DNA of 64,000 nt. It comes from Candidatus Avedoeria danica. Its GTDB lineage: Bacteria > Chloroflexota > Anaerolineae > Epilineales > Epilineaceae. The stretch's first letter is position 1, and every line of letters starts with the position of its first letter. Made by a program: the position numbers and the translations under genes. Below are positions 17,339 through 25,130 of the stretch, in pieces. Under the pieces are notes generated by a model. It had not been told where the DNA came from, did no database searches, and saw only the letters and a list, made by a program, of their open reading frames with translations. The stretch is taken from NCBI GenBank assembly GCA_016703025.1, contig JADJCV010000004.1, positions 2,545,501 to 2,609,500 on the forward strand, in the 5' to 3' direction.

Positions 17339-18766
17339 ATGCCGGAAATCGTCCCCACCAACTTGGCCGATCCAATGCCGGCACCCGCGCCGCCGGACGT
17401 CCTGGCCGACCCGCTGCCGCCGCCCGCGCTGCCGACGCGCCCAACCGACGACCTCGTCAGCCACGCGCTGACCGACGGCTGGCGTTCGCTCCGAGCGTCG
17501 CCGTCGCGGTTGGTGGTCTGGCGGCTGGCGACGTGGCTCGTCGAGGCGATCCCGTGGATTGTGTGGGGAGCCGCCTACTTCCGCCTCGTCACGGACACGT
17601 TCAGCGCGCTCGGCGACGGGCGGGCCGAGGCCGGCTTCTTCCGCGGGGTCGGTCCAGCGTCCCTGCAGCTGGCGTCGGTGGGACTTGTGCTCTGGGTGAT
17701 CACCCACCTGGCCCGCGGCGTCTACACGGCGGTCGCCCTCGACGCTCAGCGAGGCACCAAGCGCGCATTGGGCGGCTGGTTCATGCGGCGCGGGCCGGCC
17801 CTCCTGGGCTGGGGCCTGATCGACGCCGGCCTGTTGGCAGCCGCGGCCGCGCTGACGACGATCGCCGTGACCCGCCTGCGTCCACTGCTGGACACCGCCT
17901 GGCTTGCCGCCGGCTTCCCCGCCCGCGGCGCAACGGCGCAAGCGCCAGCGCTCCCGTCGTTGCCGTGGGGCGCCGCCATCGGCGTGTCCGTGCTCACGAC
18001 GGTCGCGGCGGCCGTGCTCATCACGCTGCCCTTTGTGGCGATTTGGGCCACGTGGGCGCGCCTCCAGCTCATCCCATGGCGCCTCGCCGACGATGCCACC
18101 GGGCTCCGGGCCGCCGTTGCCGACAGTTGGCGCTGGATGCCGGGCCACCGGACGGCCTGGTGGGCGATGTTCGTCGGCTGGGGGGCCGTTTGGACCGCCG
18201 TGGTCTGGATCCCGGTGCTCGGCGCGCTGGCGGCGTCGCTGCTGGGCTGGAGCTGGACGGCCGCCTTCTACGAACGCGTTCGCGTTGCGTCGCTCGACAC
18301 CCATCTGAGCGCGCCGATCGCCGTACCCGCCGCCCCGGCCCGATGGCCATGGCTGGATGCGACGCTCGTCGGGATCGCGGCCGCGTGGTTTCCGTTCGCC
18401 GGCGCCTCGGTCGCCGCGATCGCGTCGGGCACCGTCTTCGTGGCCCGCGCGGCGACGCTGGCCAAGGAGTTGCCGTACGCCATCGGCCTGCCGGGCGTCC
18501 TCTACGCGTTGTCGCTGCCCGTTGCGGCGATCGTTTGCGGCACGATCCTGTGGCGCTGCCTCGGCCGGTCGGCCGTGTGGCCCGGCCGCCACGGCTGGTC
18601 GCGCAACCGCGTGATCACCGGGCTGGTGGCGGTGATCGTCGGCTTGCAGATCGGGTACGTGCTCTACGGCTGGGGCGGCGGCATCGCGGGCTGGTTCGAT
18701 ACGGCGCGCAGCCAGTCATACACGGGGGCGGCGACGAGCGCGCCGGCCACAGGGCCAACCCAATAG
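17339..18766 (+). CDS. Multi-pass membrane protein of unknown function
   Basis: 475 residues from ATG 17339, preceded by AGGAG nine bases upstream; the frame is open further upstream but looks non-native there. The N-terminal ~30 residues are Pro/Ala-rich. At least seven hydrophobic segments follow: VVWRLATWLVEAIPWIVWGA, LASVGLVLWVITHLARGVY, GLIDAGLLAAAAALTTIAV, IGVSVLTTVAAAVLITLPF, WAMFVGWGAVWTAVVWIPVL, LDATLVGIAAAWFPFAGASV and VITGLVAVIVGLQIGYVLYG. No catalytic motif or named family recognised. It is divergent from the cNMP/PH gene across a ~180-base gap, so the two may share a promoter region. Its last ~100 bases overlap the convergent aquaporin gene. Confidence 0.75.
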   Translation: MPEIVPTNLADPMPAPAPPDVLADPLPPPALPTRPTDDLVSHALTDGWRSLRASPSRLVVWRLATWLVEAIPWIVWGAAYFRLVTDTFSALGDGRAEAGFFRGVGPASLQLASVGLVLWVITHLARGVYTAVALDAQRGTKRALGGWFMRRGPALLGWGLIDAGLLAAAAALTTIAVTRLRPLLDTAWLAAGFPARGATAQAPALPSLPWGAAIGVSVLTTVAAAVLITLPFVAIWATWARLQLIPWRLADDATGLRAAVADSWRWMPGHRTAWWAMFVGWGAVWTAVVWIPVLGALAASLLGWSWTAAFYERVRVASLDTHLSAPIAVPAAPARWPWLDATLVGIAAAWFPFAGASVAAIASGTVFVARAATLAKELPYAIGLPGVLYALSLPVAAIVCGTILWRCLGRSAVWPGRHGWSRNRVITGLVAVIVGLQIGYVLYGWGGGIAGWFDTARSQSYTGAATSAPATGPTQ

Positions 18767-19404
18767 ATCCAGTGCTGCGCCCACTCGCCGGTGATCAGCG
18801 CCGGGCCGAACGAGCGTGCCGGGTTCATCGAGGCGCCGGTCAAGGCGCCGCCGAGGAGCGCATCGAAGGCGACGGTGGCGCCGATCGCCAGGGGGGCGAG
18901 GCCGGCGGGGGCGCGGGCATCGGTGGCCATGGCCAGGATGACGAACATCAGGGCGAACGTGAGCACGAACTCGACGAGCAGGCCAAGCGCCGGGCCGACG
19001 TGGGAAGTCGTCACGCCGAGCGAGAGCGGCAGGGACGGCGCGATCGACGAGGACGGTGCGTTCGGCGCGGCCGGTTGCGCCCCGGACAGTTGCGCCCGGA
19101 GGACGGCCAGGCAGGCGGACGCTGCCACCGCCCCGGTGAGCTGCGCGCTGAGATAGGCGGGCACCGAGCCGGCGGGAAATCGTCCGGTCGACCACAGGCC
19201 GATCGTCACCGCGGGGTTGAGATGGGCGCCCGAGAGGTGCCTGGTCGCGTGGATCATGCCCATCACCACCAGGCCGAAGGCCAAGGCGATGCCCACCGGG
19301 CCGATCGCGCCGTCGAGGTGATCGTCGGCCATGATCGTGCCGGTGCCGACGAGCACGAGGAAGAACGTGCCCATAGCCTCGGCGGCCGCCCGCCGAACGT
19401 TCAT
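18664..19404 (-). CDS. Aquaporin/MIP-family channel of the arsenic operon (AqpS-like)
   Basis: 246 residues with the two NPA boxes of the aquaporin fold (HLNPAV, N63-A65; SMNPARS, N194-A196) and six hydrophobic helices. The loop between the two halves (~105-130) is long and Ser/Pro/Ala-rich. It starts three bases after the arsC stop, so the two are probably co-translated. Aquaglyceroporins encoded in ars operons (AqpS of Sinorhizobium) let arsenite made by ArsC leave the cell down its gradient. No ArsB/Acr3 pump is present here, so this channel is the likely exit route (inference from context). It could also pass glycerol or water. Confidence 0.88.
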   Translation of the reverse strand: MNVRRAAAEAMGTFFLVLVGTGTIMADDHLDGAIGPVGIALAFGLVVMGMIHATRHLSGAHLNPAVTIGLWSTGRFPAGSVPAYLSAQLTGAVAASACLAVLRAQLSGAQPAAPNAPSSSIAPSLPLSLGVTTSHVGPALGLLVEFVLTFALMFVILAMATDARAPAGLAPLAIGATVAFDALLGGALTGASMNPARSFGPALITGEWAQHWIYWVGPVAGALVAAPVYDWLRAVSNQPAMPPPQP

Positions 19405-19407
19405 CGT

Positions 19408-20109
19408 TCAGCGCGTGTCGAGGTGGGTGAGCAGCACCTTGACGCGCTGTTCCAAGTCATCGCGAATGGCGCGCACGGCGTCCAGGCCGACGCCGGCCGG
19501 ATCGTCGACGACCCAGTCCTCGTACTTCTTGCCCGGGTAGATCGGGCAGGCATCCCCGCAACCCATCGTGATGACGACATCGGCGGCCTGCACGACCTCG
19601 TCCGTCCACGGCTTCGGGAACTGCTTGCCGATGTCGATGCCGCGCTCCTTCATGGCCGCGACGGCGTTCTCGTTCACCTCTCCATCGGGGACCGATCCAC
19701 CGGACATCACCTTGACGCGATCGCCCGCCAGGTGGTCCAGCCAGCCGGCGGCCATCTGGGATCGGCCGGCGTTGTGCACGCACAGGAATAGGACGACGGG
19801 CATGTCCGTTATCAGCTTGCCTTCCGCCTTGGCGAGTGACCACAGGCGGTCGTGGGCGAAGCGCTCGGCGAACAGCGGGATGAAGGCGCGCACCCGGGCG
19901 CGGGCGAGGATCTCGTCGAGCGACTCGTCCAAGAAGCGCTCGATCGTTTCGGCGCTGAAGTAGCTGGCGAACTCCGCCGTCAGGCGCTGGGCGGCGCTGC
20001 GCAGCAAAGGCCGAAACTCGAGCGGGATCTCGTCGAGGCTGGGCGCCGAAGTTCGGGCAACGGACGCGGGCGATGGGGATGGGGATGGGGATGGGGATGG
20101 CTGGGACAC
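19408..20109 (-). CDS. arsC: Arsenate reductase, low-molecular-weight-phosphatase type, with an N-terminal helical domain
   Basis: 233 residues. GTG 20109 is chosen for AGGAGG seven bases upstream. Residues 5-14 are a Ser-Pro repeat encoded by a hexanucleotide repeat. Residues ~25-100 form the three-helix domain found in front of some actinobacterial ArsC proteins (AEFASYFSAETIERFLDES). The catalytic domain begins near 104 with the phosphatase loop C110-VHNAG-R116 and carries the redox cysteines C184 and C188 (MGCGDACP). It reduces arsenate to arsenite, probably recharged by thioredoxin or a low-molecular-weight thiol. It is second in a three-gene minus-strand operon between the ArsR fusion and the aquaporin. 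Confidence 0.9.
   Translation of the reverse strand: MSQPSPSPSPSPSPASVARTSAPSLDEIPLEFRPLLRSAAQRLTAEFASYFSAETIERFLDESLDEILARARVRAFIPLFAERFAHDRLWSLAKAEGKLITDMPVVLFLCVHNAGRSQMAAGWLDHLAGDRVKVMSGGSVPDGEVNENAVAAMKERGIDIGKQFPKPWTDEVVQAADVVITMGCGDACPIYPGKKYEDWVVDDPAGVGLDAVRAIRDDLEQRVKVLLTHLDTR
20069..20100. repeat. GGGGAT hexanucleotide repeat at the start of arsC
   Basis: Four to five head-to-tail copies of GGGGAT (ATCCCC on the coding strand) encode the Ser-Pro run near the N-terminus. A unit of six keeps the frame, so copy-number changes would alter length but not switch the gene off. Confidence 0.8.
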
Positions 20110-20153
20110 GGTCGATCCTCCTGGTGTGGGGTCGGCCCTCGGTTCGGCGCCGG

Positions 20154-20849
20154 TCAGGCGGCCGGCGGCGGGACGACGAACGGTGCGAGCCGATGAATTC
20201 GCCGGGCGATCTCGTCGAAGGCCGCATCGAACGCCCCGCTGTCGGACCGCGCGCCCGGGTCCGGCACGGACCAGTGCAGGCGCCGCGCATCGTCGAACGG
20301 GACGGCATCCTCGAACGCCAGGTCGCACACGCTGACGACGAGGCCCGGCACGCGGCTCAGCTGGTCGTAGCCGCGCGGCACTTGGCCTGTCAGATCCAAT
20401 CCTCGACGCGCCGAGGCCTGAACCGCCAGCGGGTGCACCCGTGCGGCCGGTTGGAGACCGGCCGACGCGGCGGGGATCGCGGAGTGCTGTCGCCAGCACA
20501 CTTCGGCGAACTGCGAGCGCGCCGAATTGTGATGACACACGAACAGGACGTCCGACGCCTCGACCCGGTCGGATCGGAACGGGTGCACCGGCGCGTCGGA
20601 CGCCAATCGCACATAGCGCCGCCGGCCGTCGCCCGCCGAGCGGGTGCGGCAGATCAAGCCGACCGCCTCGAGCGCATCCAGGTGGTGCGCGAGGAGGTTG
20701 GAGGGGATCCCGAGGCGGGCCTCGAGGTCGGACGGCGAGGCATCGGTGAGGGCGAGGGCCTCGACGATGGCCAGGCGGTTCGGGTCGCCGAGCGCTGCGA
20801 AGACGGCGGCGCGGCGTTGGAGGTCGGGATCGCGCGCTGGATCGCTCAT
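20154..20849 (-). CDS. ArsR repressor fused to a low-molecular-weight phosphatase/arsenate reductase domain
   Basis: 231 residues from ATG 20849. Residues ~10-85 are an ArsR-type winged helix (ALGDPNRLAIVEAL; recognition helix ~48-62). Residues ~98-225 are a second LMW-phosphatase fold with the loop C105-HHNSA-R111 and a VPDP segment. Only one later cysteine (VSVCDL) is visible in the position where ArsC has its redox pair, so catalysis, if any, must differ from the separate ArsC. It heads the ars operon and its start codon lies inside a dyad. Metalloid sensing may use C67 and/or the phosphatase-loop cysteine (inference). Confidence 0.88.
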   Translation of the reverse strand: MSDPARDPDLQRRAAVFAALGDPNRLAIVEALALTDASPSDLEARLGIPSNLLAHHLDALEAVGLICRTRSAGDGRRRYVRLASDAPVHPFRSDRVEASDVLFVCHHNSARSQFAEVCWRQHSAIPAASAGLQPAARVHPLAVQASARRGLDLTGQVPRGYDQLSRVPGLVVSVCDLAFEDAVPFDDARRLHWSVPDPGARSDSGAFDAAFDEIARRIHRLAPFVVPPPAA

Positions 20850-20871
20850 TGACTCAATGATGGTTGAGTAA
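20849..20871. promoter_or_regulatory. Probable ArsR operator overlapping the start codon
   Basis: Imperfect dyad TTGACTCAA - six bases - TTGAGTAA, in an AT-rich patch. It overlaps the ATG of the ArsR fusion and the candidate -10. ArsR-family repressors bind such sites, so autoregulation is likely. Confidence 0.6.
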
Positions 20872-20885
20872 TCTACGGACGTCAA
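20857..20885 (-). promoter_or_regulatory. Candidate ars promoter
   Basis: TTGACG (-35) and CATCAT (weak -10) with a 17-base spacer on the minus strand. The -10 falls inside the dyad. The -35 lies at the very end of the upstream ATPase gene. The transcript would have almost no leader. Confidence 0.45.
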
Positions 20886-22066
20886 TCCCAGGCGTTCAGC
20901 GGCATCTCCGCCCACGGCACGACGGCCACGTCGCTTCGATCCTGCGCCCTGTCGCCGCCGAACACCACGCGTGCCTCGACCGGCCGCCTGTCGCCCTCGC
21001 CCGCGGCCGTGACCGCAGCGGCGAGGCGCGCCAGCCGGGTGATCGCATCCGTCGACGCGGTGGCGCCGGACTTGGCCTCGACCAGCACCAGCCGCTCGCC
21101 GCCCTCGACCACGAGGTCGATTTCGTCGCCGCGGGCAGCACGCAGGTGGTGAAGGGCGGGCGGCAAGCCCTGATGAACGCGCTGCTTGTACACCTCTGAT
21201 GCGACCCAGCTCTCGAAGATCGCGCCGCGAAGCGGGTGGGTGGCCAGCTGCTCGGGGTCGCGGATGCCCAGCAGGTAACAGACCAGGCCCGTATCCACGA
21301 AGTGCAGCTTGGCCGATTTCACAAGGCGCTTGCGCAGGTTCCGATGCCACGCCGGTACGCGGAAGCACAGGTAGCTCGACTCCAGCACCGAGAGCCAGGC
21401 CCGCGCGGTCACATGCGACACCCCGGCATCCGCTCCGACGTCCGTCAGGTTCGACTCCTGCGCGGTCCGCCCGGCGCACAGGCGGATGAAGATCGCGAAG
21501 GTCGACAGGTCGCCGACGCGCAGCACTTGGCGCACGTCCCGTTCGACGTACGTGGTCACGTAGTCGGCCAGCCAACGCTGCGCCGGAATGCCGCGATCGA
21601 AGATCCGCGGGTAGCTGCCAGACCACAGCGTCGTGAACAGATCGGACGGTGCGGTCGGGAAGCGCCGCAACTCCTCCAAGGATGGGGGCAGCAGTTCGAG
21701 CATGCCCGCGCGACCCGCTAACGACTGGCTGACCGTATGTGACAGGCCGAAATGTTGCGAGCCGGTCAGGATGAAGCGCCCCGCCGTCGGGTTGTCGTCA
21801 ACGTCCGCCTGCAGGTAGCTCAACAGGTCGGGGGCGTTCTGGACCTCGTCGATGACGGCTCCCGCCCCGTACTGTCGAAGGAAACCACGGGGATCGGTCC
21901 GCGCGAATTCGCGCGCATCCAGCGGTTCCAGCGACACGTACGGCAGGTCGGGAAACGTCGCCCGGCAGAGTGTGGTTTTGCCGGACTGGCGCGGTCCGGT
22001 CACGACGACCACCGGATAGAGGTCGGCTATCGCGCGCAGTTTGGGGGCGAGTGTGCGCTGGATCAT
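20882..22066 (-). CDS. AAA-type ATPase with DUF4143 domain
   Basis: About 394 residues. ATG 22066 (MIQRTLAPKL) matches the usual family start; an upstream ATG (22084) and TTG (22135) are in frame. The Walker A GPRQSGKTT lies at ~23-31, Walker B AVIDEVQ near 70-76 and a sensor TGSQHF near 102. Residues ~180-330 are the DUF4143 region, with LHFVDTGLVCYLLG. A C-terminal nuclease-like motif follows (GDEIDLVVE ... LVLVEAKSG), resembling the D-(x)n-ExK of restriction-endonuclease-fold domains. Biological role is poorly known for this widespread, often laterally transferred family; it stands alone here. Confidence 0.85.
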   Translation of the reverse strand: MIQRTLAPKLRAIADLYPVVVVTGPRQSGKTTLCRATFPDLPYVSLEPLDAREFARTDPRGFLRQYGAGAVIDEVQNAPDLLSYLQADVDDNPTAGRFILTGSQHFGLSHTVSQSLAGRAGMLELLPPSLEELRRFPTAPSDLFTTLWSGSYPRIFDRGIPAQRWLADYVTTYVERDVRQVLRVGDLSTFAIFIRLCAGRTAQESNLTDVGADAGVSHVTARAWLSVLESSYLCFRVPAWHRNLRKRLVKSAKLHFVDTGLVCYLLGIRDPEQLATHPLRGAIFESWVASEVYKQRVHQGLPPALHHLRAARGDEIDLVVEGGERLVLVEAKSGATASTDAITRLARLAAAVTAAGEGDRRPVEARVVFGGDRAQDRSDVAVVPWAEMPLNAWD

Positions 22067-22103
22067 GCGAGGTTTCCCGGCCATGAGGTGGATCGGAGTT
22101 GCG

Positions 22104-22130
22104 CGGATTGTAAGTTGTACTTTCAATCCG
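22104..22130. promoter_or_regulatory. Inverted repeat upstream of the DUF4143 ATPase
   Basis: CGGATTG, 13 AT-rich bases (TAAGTTGTACTTT), then CAATCCG. It lies about 40-65 bases before the chosen start, so it may be an operator or promoter region. Confidence 0.4.
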
Positions 22131-22228
22131 TGCAATGCGGATCGTGTTGTCGAGCCATGCGGAGGCGATCGTCCAATCCCGGGGGGAGCGGGCTTGTGGG
22201 TTGGGATGGGAAGATGAGGGGTGGGGTA

Positions 22229-24286
22229 CTAGAGGTACGCCTTCACCTGTTCCGCCGCCCGTCGCGTCATCCCGTGCACGGCCGCGATGTCGTCGATGCT
22301 GGCCATGCGGATGTGCTCGAGCGAGCCGAAGTGGGTCAGGAGCGCGCGGCGGCGCTTCGGGCCGATGCCCGGGATCTCGTCCAGGCTGCTCCGCAGGCCG
22401 CTGTCCTGGCGCAGCTTGCGGTTGTACGTGATCGCGAAGCGGTGCGCCTCGTCGCGGGCGCGTTGGACAAGGAACAGCGCCTGGCTCTCGCGGGGGAGGT
22501 AGACCGAGCCCTTCTGCCCGGGGCGAAACAGCTCCTCGTGGCGCTTGGCCAGCGACGCCAGCGGCAGATCGTCCAGGCCGAGCTCCTGCAGGACCTTCAC
22601 AGCGACGCCGAGCTGCCCCTTGCCGCCGTCGACGAGGATAAGGTCCGGCTCGCGCTCGAACGCGCCCCGGGCGGCGTCGGCGCGGGTGAGCGTGTCGGCG
22701 CCGTCGGCGGCCGTGGTGTCGGCGACCGCGACGACGACATCGACCGCTTCGTCGTCCGCTATCTCCACGACGATCTCGTCGTCGAATGACGCTTCGAGGG
22801 GGCGAGGATCGACGACATCGGGCGCCGCGGCGTCGATGGCCGCATCGAGCACCACCGCATCGACCGCCGCTCCATCGACCGCCTCCCCTTCCCGCGCCGC
22901 CCGCGCCGCCGCCAGCCGCCGGAACCGGCGCGTGAGCATCTCGCCCATCGCCGCGAAGTCGTCGCCGCCGCCCGTCTCCTTCATCCGGAAGTGGCGGTAG
23001 TCGGCGCGGTAGGGCACGGCGTCCTCGAAGACGACCATCGAGCCGACGGTGTGCGTGCCCTGCAGGTTCGAGACGTCGTAGCACTCGATCCGCCGCGGCG
23101 GGCGGGGCAGGCCGAGGGCGTCCTGCAGCTCGGCGATCGCGCGGCGGGCGACGTCGGACTTGCTCTCCAGGGCGTGCGCCACCCGGAGGGCGCGCAGCGT
23201 CTCGTGCGCGTTGTCGACGGCGACGTTGACGAGGTCACGCTTGTGGCCGCGCTGCGGGACGTGGAGCTTGACCTTCGTGCCGCGCTTCTCGCCCAGCCAG
23301 CGTTCGATGATCTCGGACTCCACCAGGTGCTCGGGCACCACGATCTCGCCCGGTACCTGCGGGCCGCTGTCGTAGAACTGCTGGATGAACTGGGCCAGGA
23401 CGGTCTCGTCCGGCTCGTCGCCCGTGCCCTCGAGCGGGAAGTGCTCGCTGCCCATCAGCTTGCCGTTGCGCACGAAGAACACCTGGGCGATCGCCGAGCC
23501 GTCCTCGCGCGCCACCGCGATGACGTCCTGGTCGGCCAGCGTCGGCGCGATGACGCGCTGGCGCTCGATGAGCTGCTCGATCGCGCTGATCCGATCCCGC
23601 AACCGCGCCGCCTGCTCGAACTCGAGCGCCGCCGCGTGGGCGCGCATCCGCTCCGCCAGGTCGTCGACGACCTCGGACGTATGACCCTCCAGGAAGCGGC
23701 ACAGACGGGCGATCATCGCCCGGTACTCGTCCTTGCTGACGGCGCCGATGCACGGGGCGAGGCACAGGCCGATATCGTGGAACAGGCAGGCGCGCGGATC
23801 CCTGCCCGTGATCTCGCGGTCGCAATCCAGGTACGGGAAGACCTTGCGCAGCGCGGCGATCGTGTCCCGCATGGACTGCACGGAGACGTACGGTCCGAAG
23901 TAGCGCGCGCCGTCGTCCAGCACGCGGCGCGTCGAGACGATCGTCGGAAAGGCGTCGCGCAGCGTCACCTTGAGGTACGGGTAGCGCTTGTCGTCCTTGA
24001 GGAGGATGTTGTAGTGCGGCCGGTGGCGCTTGATCAGGTTCATCTCGAGGAGGAGCGCCTCGAGATCGGATGCCGTGATCGTCCACTCGATGTGGGCGAT
24101 CCTGCTCACGAGCCGGATCGTCTTGCCGCTGTGCGCCGCGCTCTGCTGGAAGTACGACCGCACGCGGCTGCGCAGGTTGACGGCCTTGCCGACGTAGAGC
24201 AACCCGCCATCGACGTCGTAGTATCGGTAGACGCCGGGCTTGGTGGGGAGGGTATCGAGCAAGGGTTTCAGGTCGGGGCGGGTCAT
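22229..24286 (-). CDS. uvrC: Excinuclease ABC subunit C
   Basis: About 685 residues from ATG 24286 (MTRPDLKPLL). UvrC makes the dual incisions of nucleotide excision repair. The N-terminal GIY-YIG nuclease (~12-95: KPGVYRYYD ... LLYVGKAVNLRSRVRSYF) cuts 3'. A UVR coiled coil lies near 200-240. The RNase H-like 5' nuclease starts around ECYDVSNLQGTHTVGSMVVF, and a helix-hairpin-helix region closes the protein (DEIPGIGPKRRRALLTHFGS). The protein is longer than most UvrC because of an ~80-residue Ala/Asp/Val-rich insertion (about 452-535) before LILVDGGKGQL. No uvrA or uvrB is nearby. Confidence 0.95.
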   Translation of the reverse strand: MTRPDLKPLLDTLPTKPGVYRYYDVDGGLLYVGKAVNLRSRVRSYFQQSAAHSGKTIRLVSRIAHIEWTITASDLEALLLEMNLIKRHRPHYNILLKDDKRYPYLKVTLRDAFPTIVSTRRVLDDGARYFGPYVSVQSMRDTIAALRKVFPYLDCDREITGRDPRACLFHDIGLCLAPCIGAVSKDEYRAMIARLCRFLEGHTSEVVDDLAERMRAHAAALEFEQAARLRDRISAIEQLIERQRVIAPTLADQDVIAVAREDGSAIAQVFFVRNGKLMGSEHFPLEGTGDEPDETVLAQFIQQFYDSGPQVPGEIVVPEHLVESEIIERWLGEKRGTKVKLHVPQRGHKRDLVNVAVDNAHETLRALRVAHALESKSDVARRAIAELQDALGLPRPPRRIECYDVSNLQGTHTVGSMVVFEDAVPYRADYRHFRMKETGGGDDFAAMGEMLTRRFRRLAAARAAREGEAVDGAAVDAVVLDAAIDAAAPDVVDPRPLEASFDDEIVVEIADDEAVDVVVAVADTTAADGADTLTRADAARGAFEREPDLILVDGGKGQLGVAVKVLQELGLDDLPLASLAKRHEELFRPGQKGSVYLPRESQALFLVQRARDEAHRFAITYNRKLRQDSGLRSSLDEIPGIGPKRRRALLTHFGSLEHIRMASIDDIAAVHGMTRRAAEQVKAYL

Positions 24287-24306
24287 CTGTCGTTCACGGC
24301 CGACTG

Positions 24307-24333
24307 TCGTGGGGGCGAACCGCGCCCCCACGA
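24307..24333 (-). other. Strong hairpin in the uvrC leader or past the DUF4399 gene
   Basis: Perfect eleven-base stem TCGTGGGGGCG/CGCCCCCACGA with a five-base loop, immediately downstream of a TATAAT box. It may fold at the 5' end of the uvrC transcript or act as a T-less terminator for the lipoprotein gene. Confidence 0.5.
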
Positions 24334-24334
24334 C

Positions 24335-24340
24335 ATTATA
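24335..24340 (-). promoter_or_regulatory. Candidate -10 box of uvrC
   Basis: A perfect TATAAT on the minus strand about 50 bases before the uvrC ATG. No good -35 is seen, so the promoter is only partly supported. Confidence 0.4.
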
Positions 24341-24368
24341 TCGTCGGCGTTAGGACAGGTCGTCGGCG

Positions 24369-24812
24369 CTACTGCGTGACCTCGACCTCGACGCTCGTCA
24401 TCAGCGACGGCGAAAGCGTCATGTGCGCGCCATCCGCCACGATGGCCGTCAGCGTGTGCTCGCCGGCAGGGAGCTCGATGTCCTTGCAGGCCGCGCCGTC
24501 GCCCATGTGGATGTGCGTGTCGTCGGCCGGGATCACGGATCCGGCCTGCTCGAACGTGGCCAGCTCCTCCTCGGACGCGTCGACGACGATGTGATGGTGC
24601 CCGGAGCCCGGCTTCACGGCGCCCTTGGGCTCGATCGCGATGTCCACGGCCGACAGACAGATGTTGACCGGGCTCGTGACTTCGTCGCCGTCCTTGAGGG
24701 TGTCGAACATCACGCTCGGACCCATGTCGTCGCCGCCGACCTCAACACCGCTGCACGCCGCAGCGGCGAGACCAACGGCGCCGATCGCCAGGATCGTGAC
24801 CCAGGTTCGCAT
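24369..24812 (-). CDS. Secreted lipoprotein with DUF4399 domain
   Basis: 147 residues with GAGGAG eight bases before the ATG. The N-terminus is a lipoprotein signal (MRTWVTILAIGAVG..LAAAAC), with lipidation expected on C20. The rest is a DUF4399 domain: VMFDTLKDGDEVTSPV, the His-rich GSGHHHIVVD, IHMGDG and GEHTLTAIVADGAH. The His residues suggest metal binding, but the family's function is not established. It probably sits on the outer face of the cytoplasmic membrane. It is transcribed towards uvrC and separated from it by a promoter-like box. Confidence 0.85.
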   Translation of the reverse strand: MRTWVTILAIGAVGLAAAACSGVEVGGDDMGPSVMFDTLKDGDEVTSPVNICLSAVDIAIEPKGAVKPGSGHHHIVVDASEEELATFEQAGSVIPADDTHIHMGDGAACKDIELPAGEHTLTAIVADGAHMTLSPSLMTSVEVEVTQ

Positions 24813-24958
24813 CGCGCATCTCCTCTGGTGGTCGCCATCGGCCGATTGTCCGGCCGGACGTTGTGACGGGGCGCAGGCCGGCCCGTCGGCGGTGGAGTAT
24901 ACGTGCGGCCGCGAAGGGACCGCCAGTCGAGGGCAGCCGTCGTCGCCGACGTCAAGGG

Positions 24959-24988
24959 TTGGCGTGCCAAGGCGACCTTCGGTATACT
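24959..24988 (+). promoter_or_regulatory. tRNA-Val promoter
   Basis: TTGGCG and TATACT with an 18-base spacer, ending 13 bases before the tRNA. Confidence 0.6.
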
Positions 24989-25001
24989 CCTGCGTCTGTT
25001 C

Positions 25002-25075
25002 GGGCGGTTAGCTCAGTTGGCTAGAGCGCCACGTTGACATCGTGGAGGTCACAAGTTCGAGTCTTGTACCGCCCA
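25002..25075 (+). tRNA. tRNA-Val (anticodon GAC)
   Basis: Full cloverleaf: acceptor GGGCGGT/ACCGCCC, D-arm with AGCTCAGTTGG, anticodon stem CCACG/CGTGG around TTGACAT, and T-arm TTCGAGT. The discriminator base is A. CCA is not encoded. Confidence 0.95.
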
Positions 25076-25130
25076 CTCGAACGCGACCCGGTCGCGCTCG
25101 TGCACGAAAAACTGCATCGCCAGAGGCTGT

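Noticed and set aside
18280..21600. Frame-shifted arginine-rich versions of ars genes
   Set aside because: Same DNA encodes well-conserved aquaporin, ArsC and ArsR motifs in the chosen frames.
22135..22431. Small plus-strand frame at the uvrC 3' end
   Set aside because: No ribosome site, Arg/Gly-rich product, mostly antisense to uvrC.
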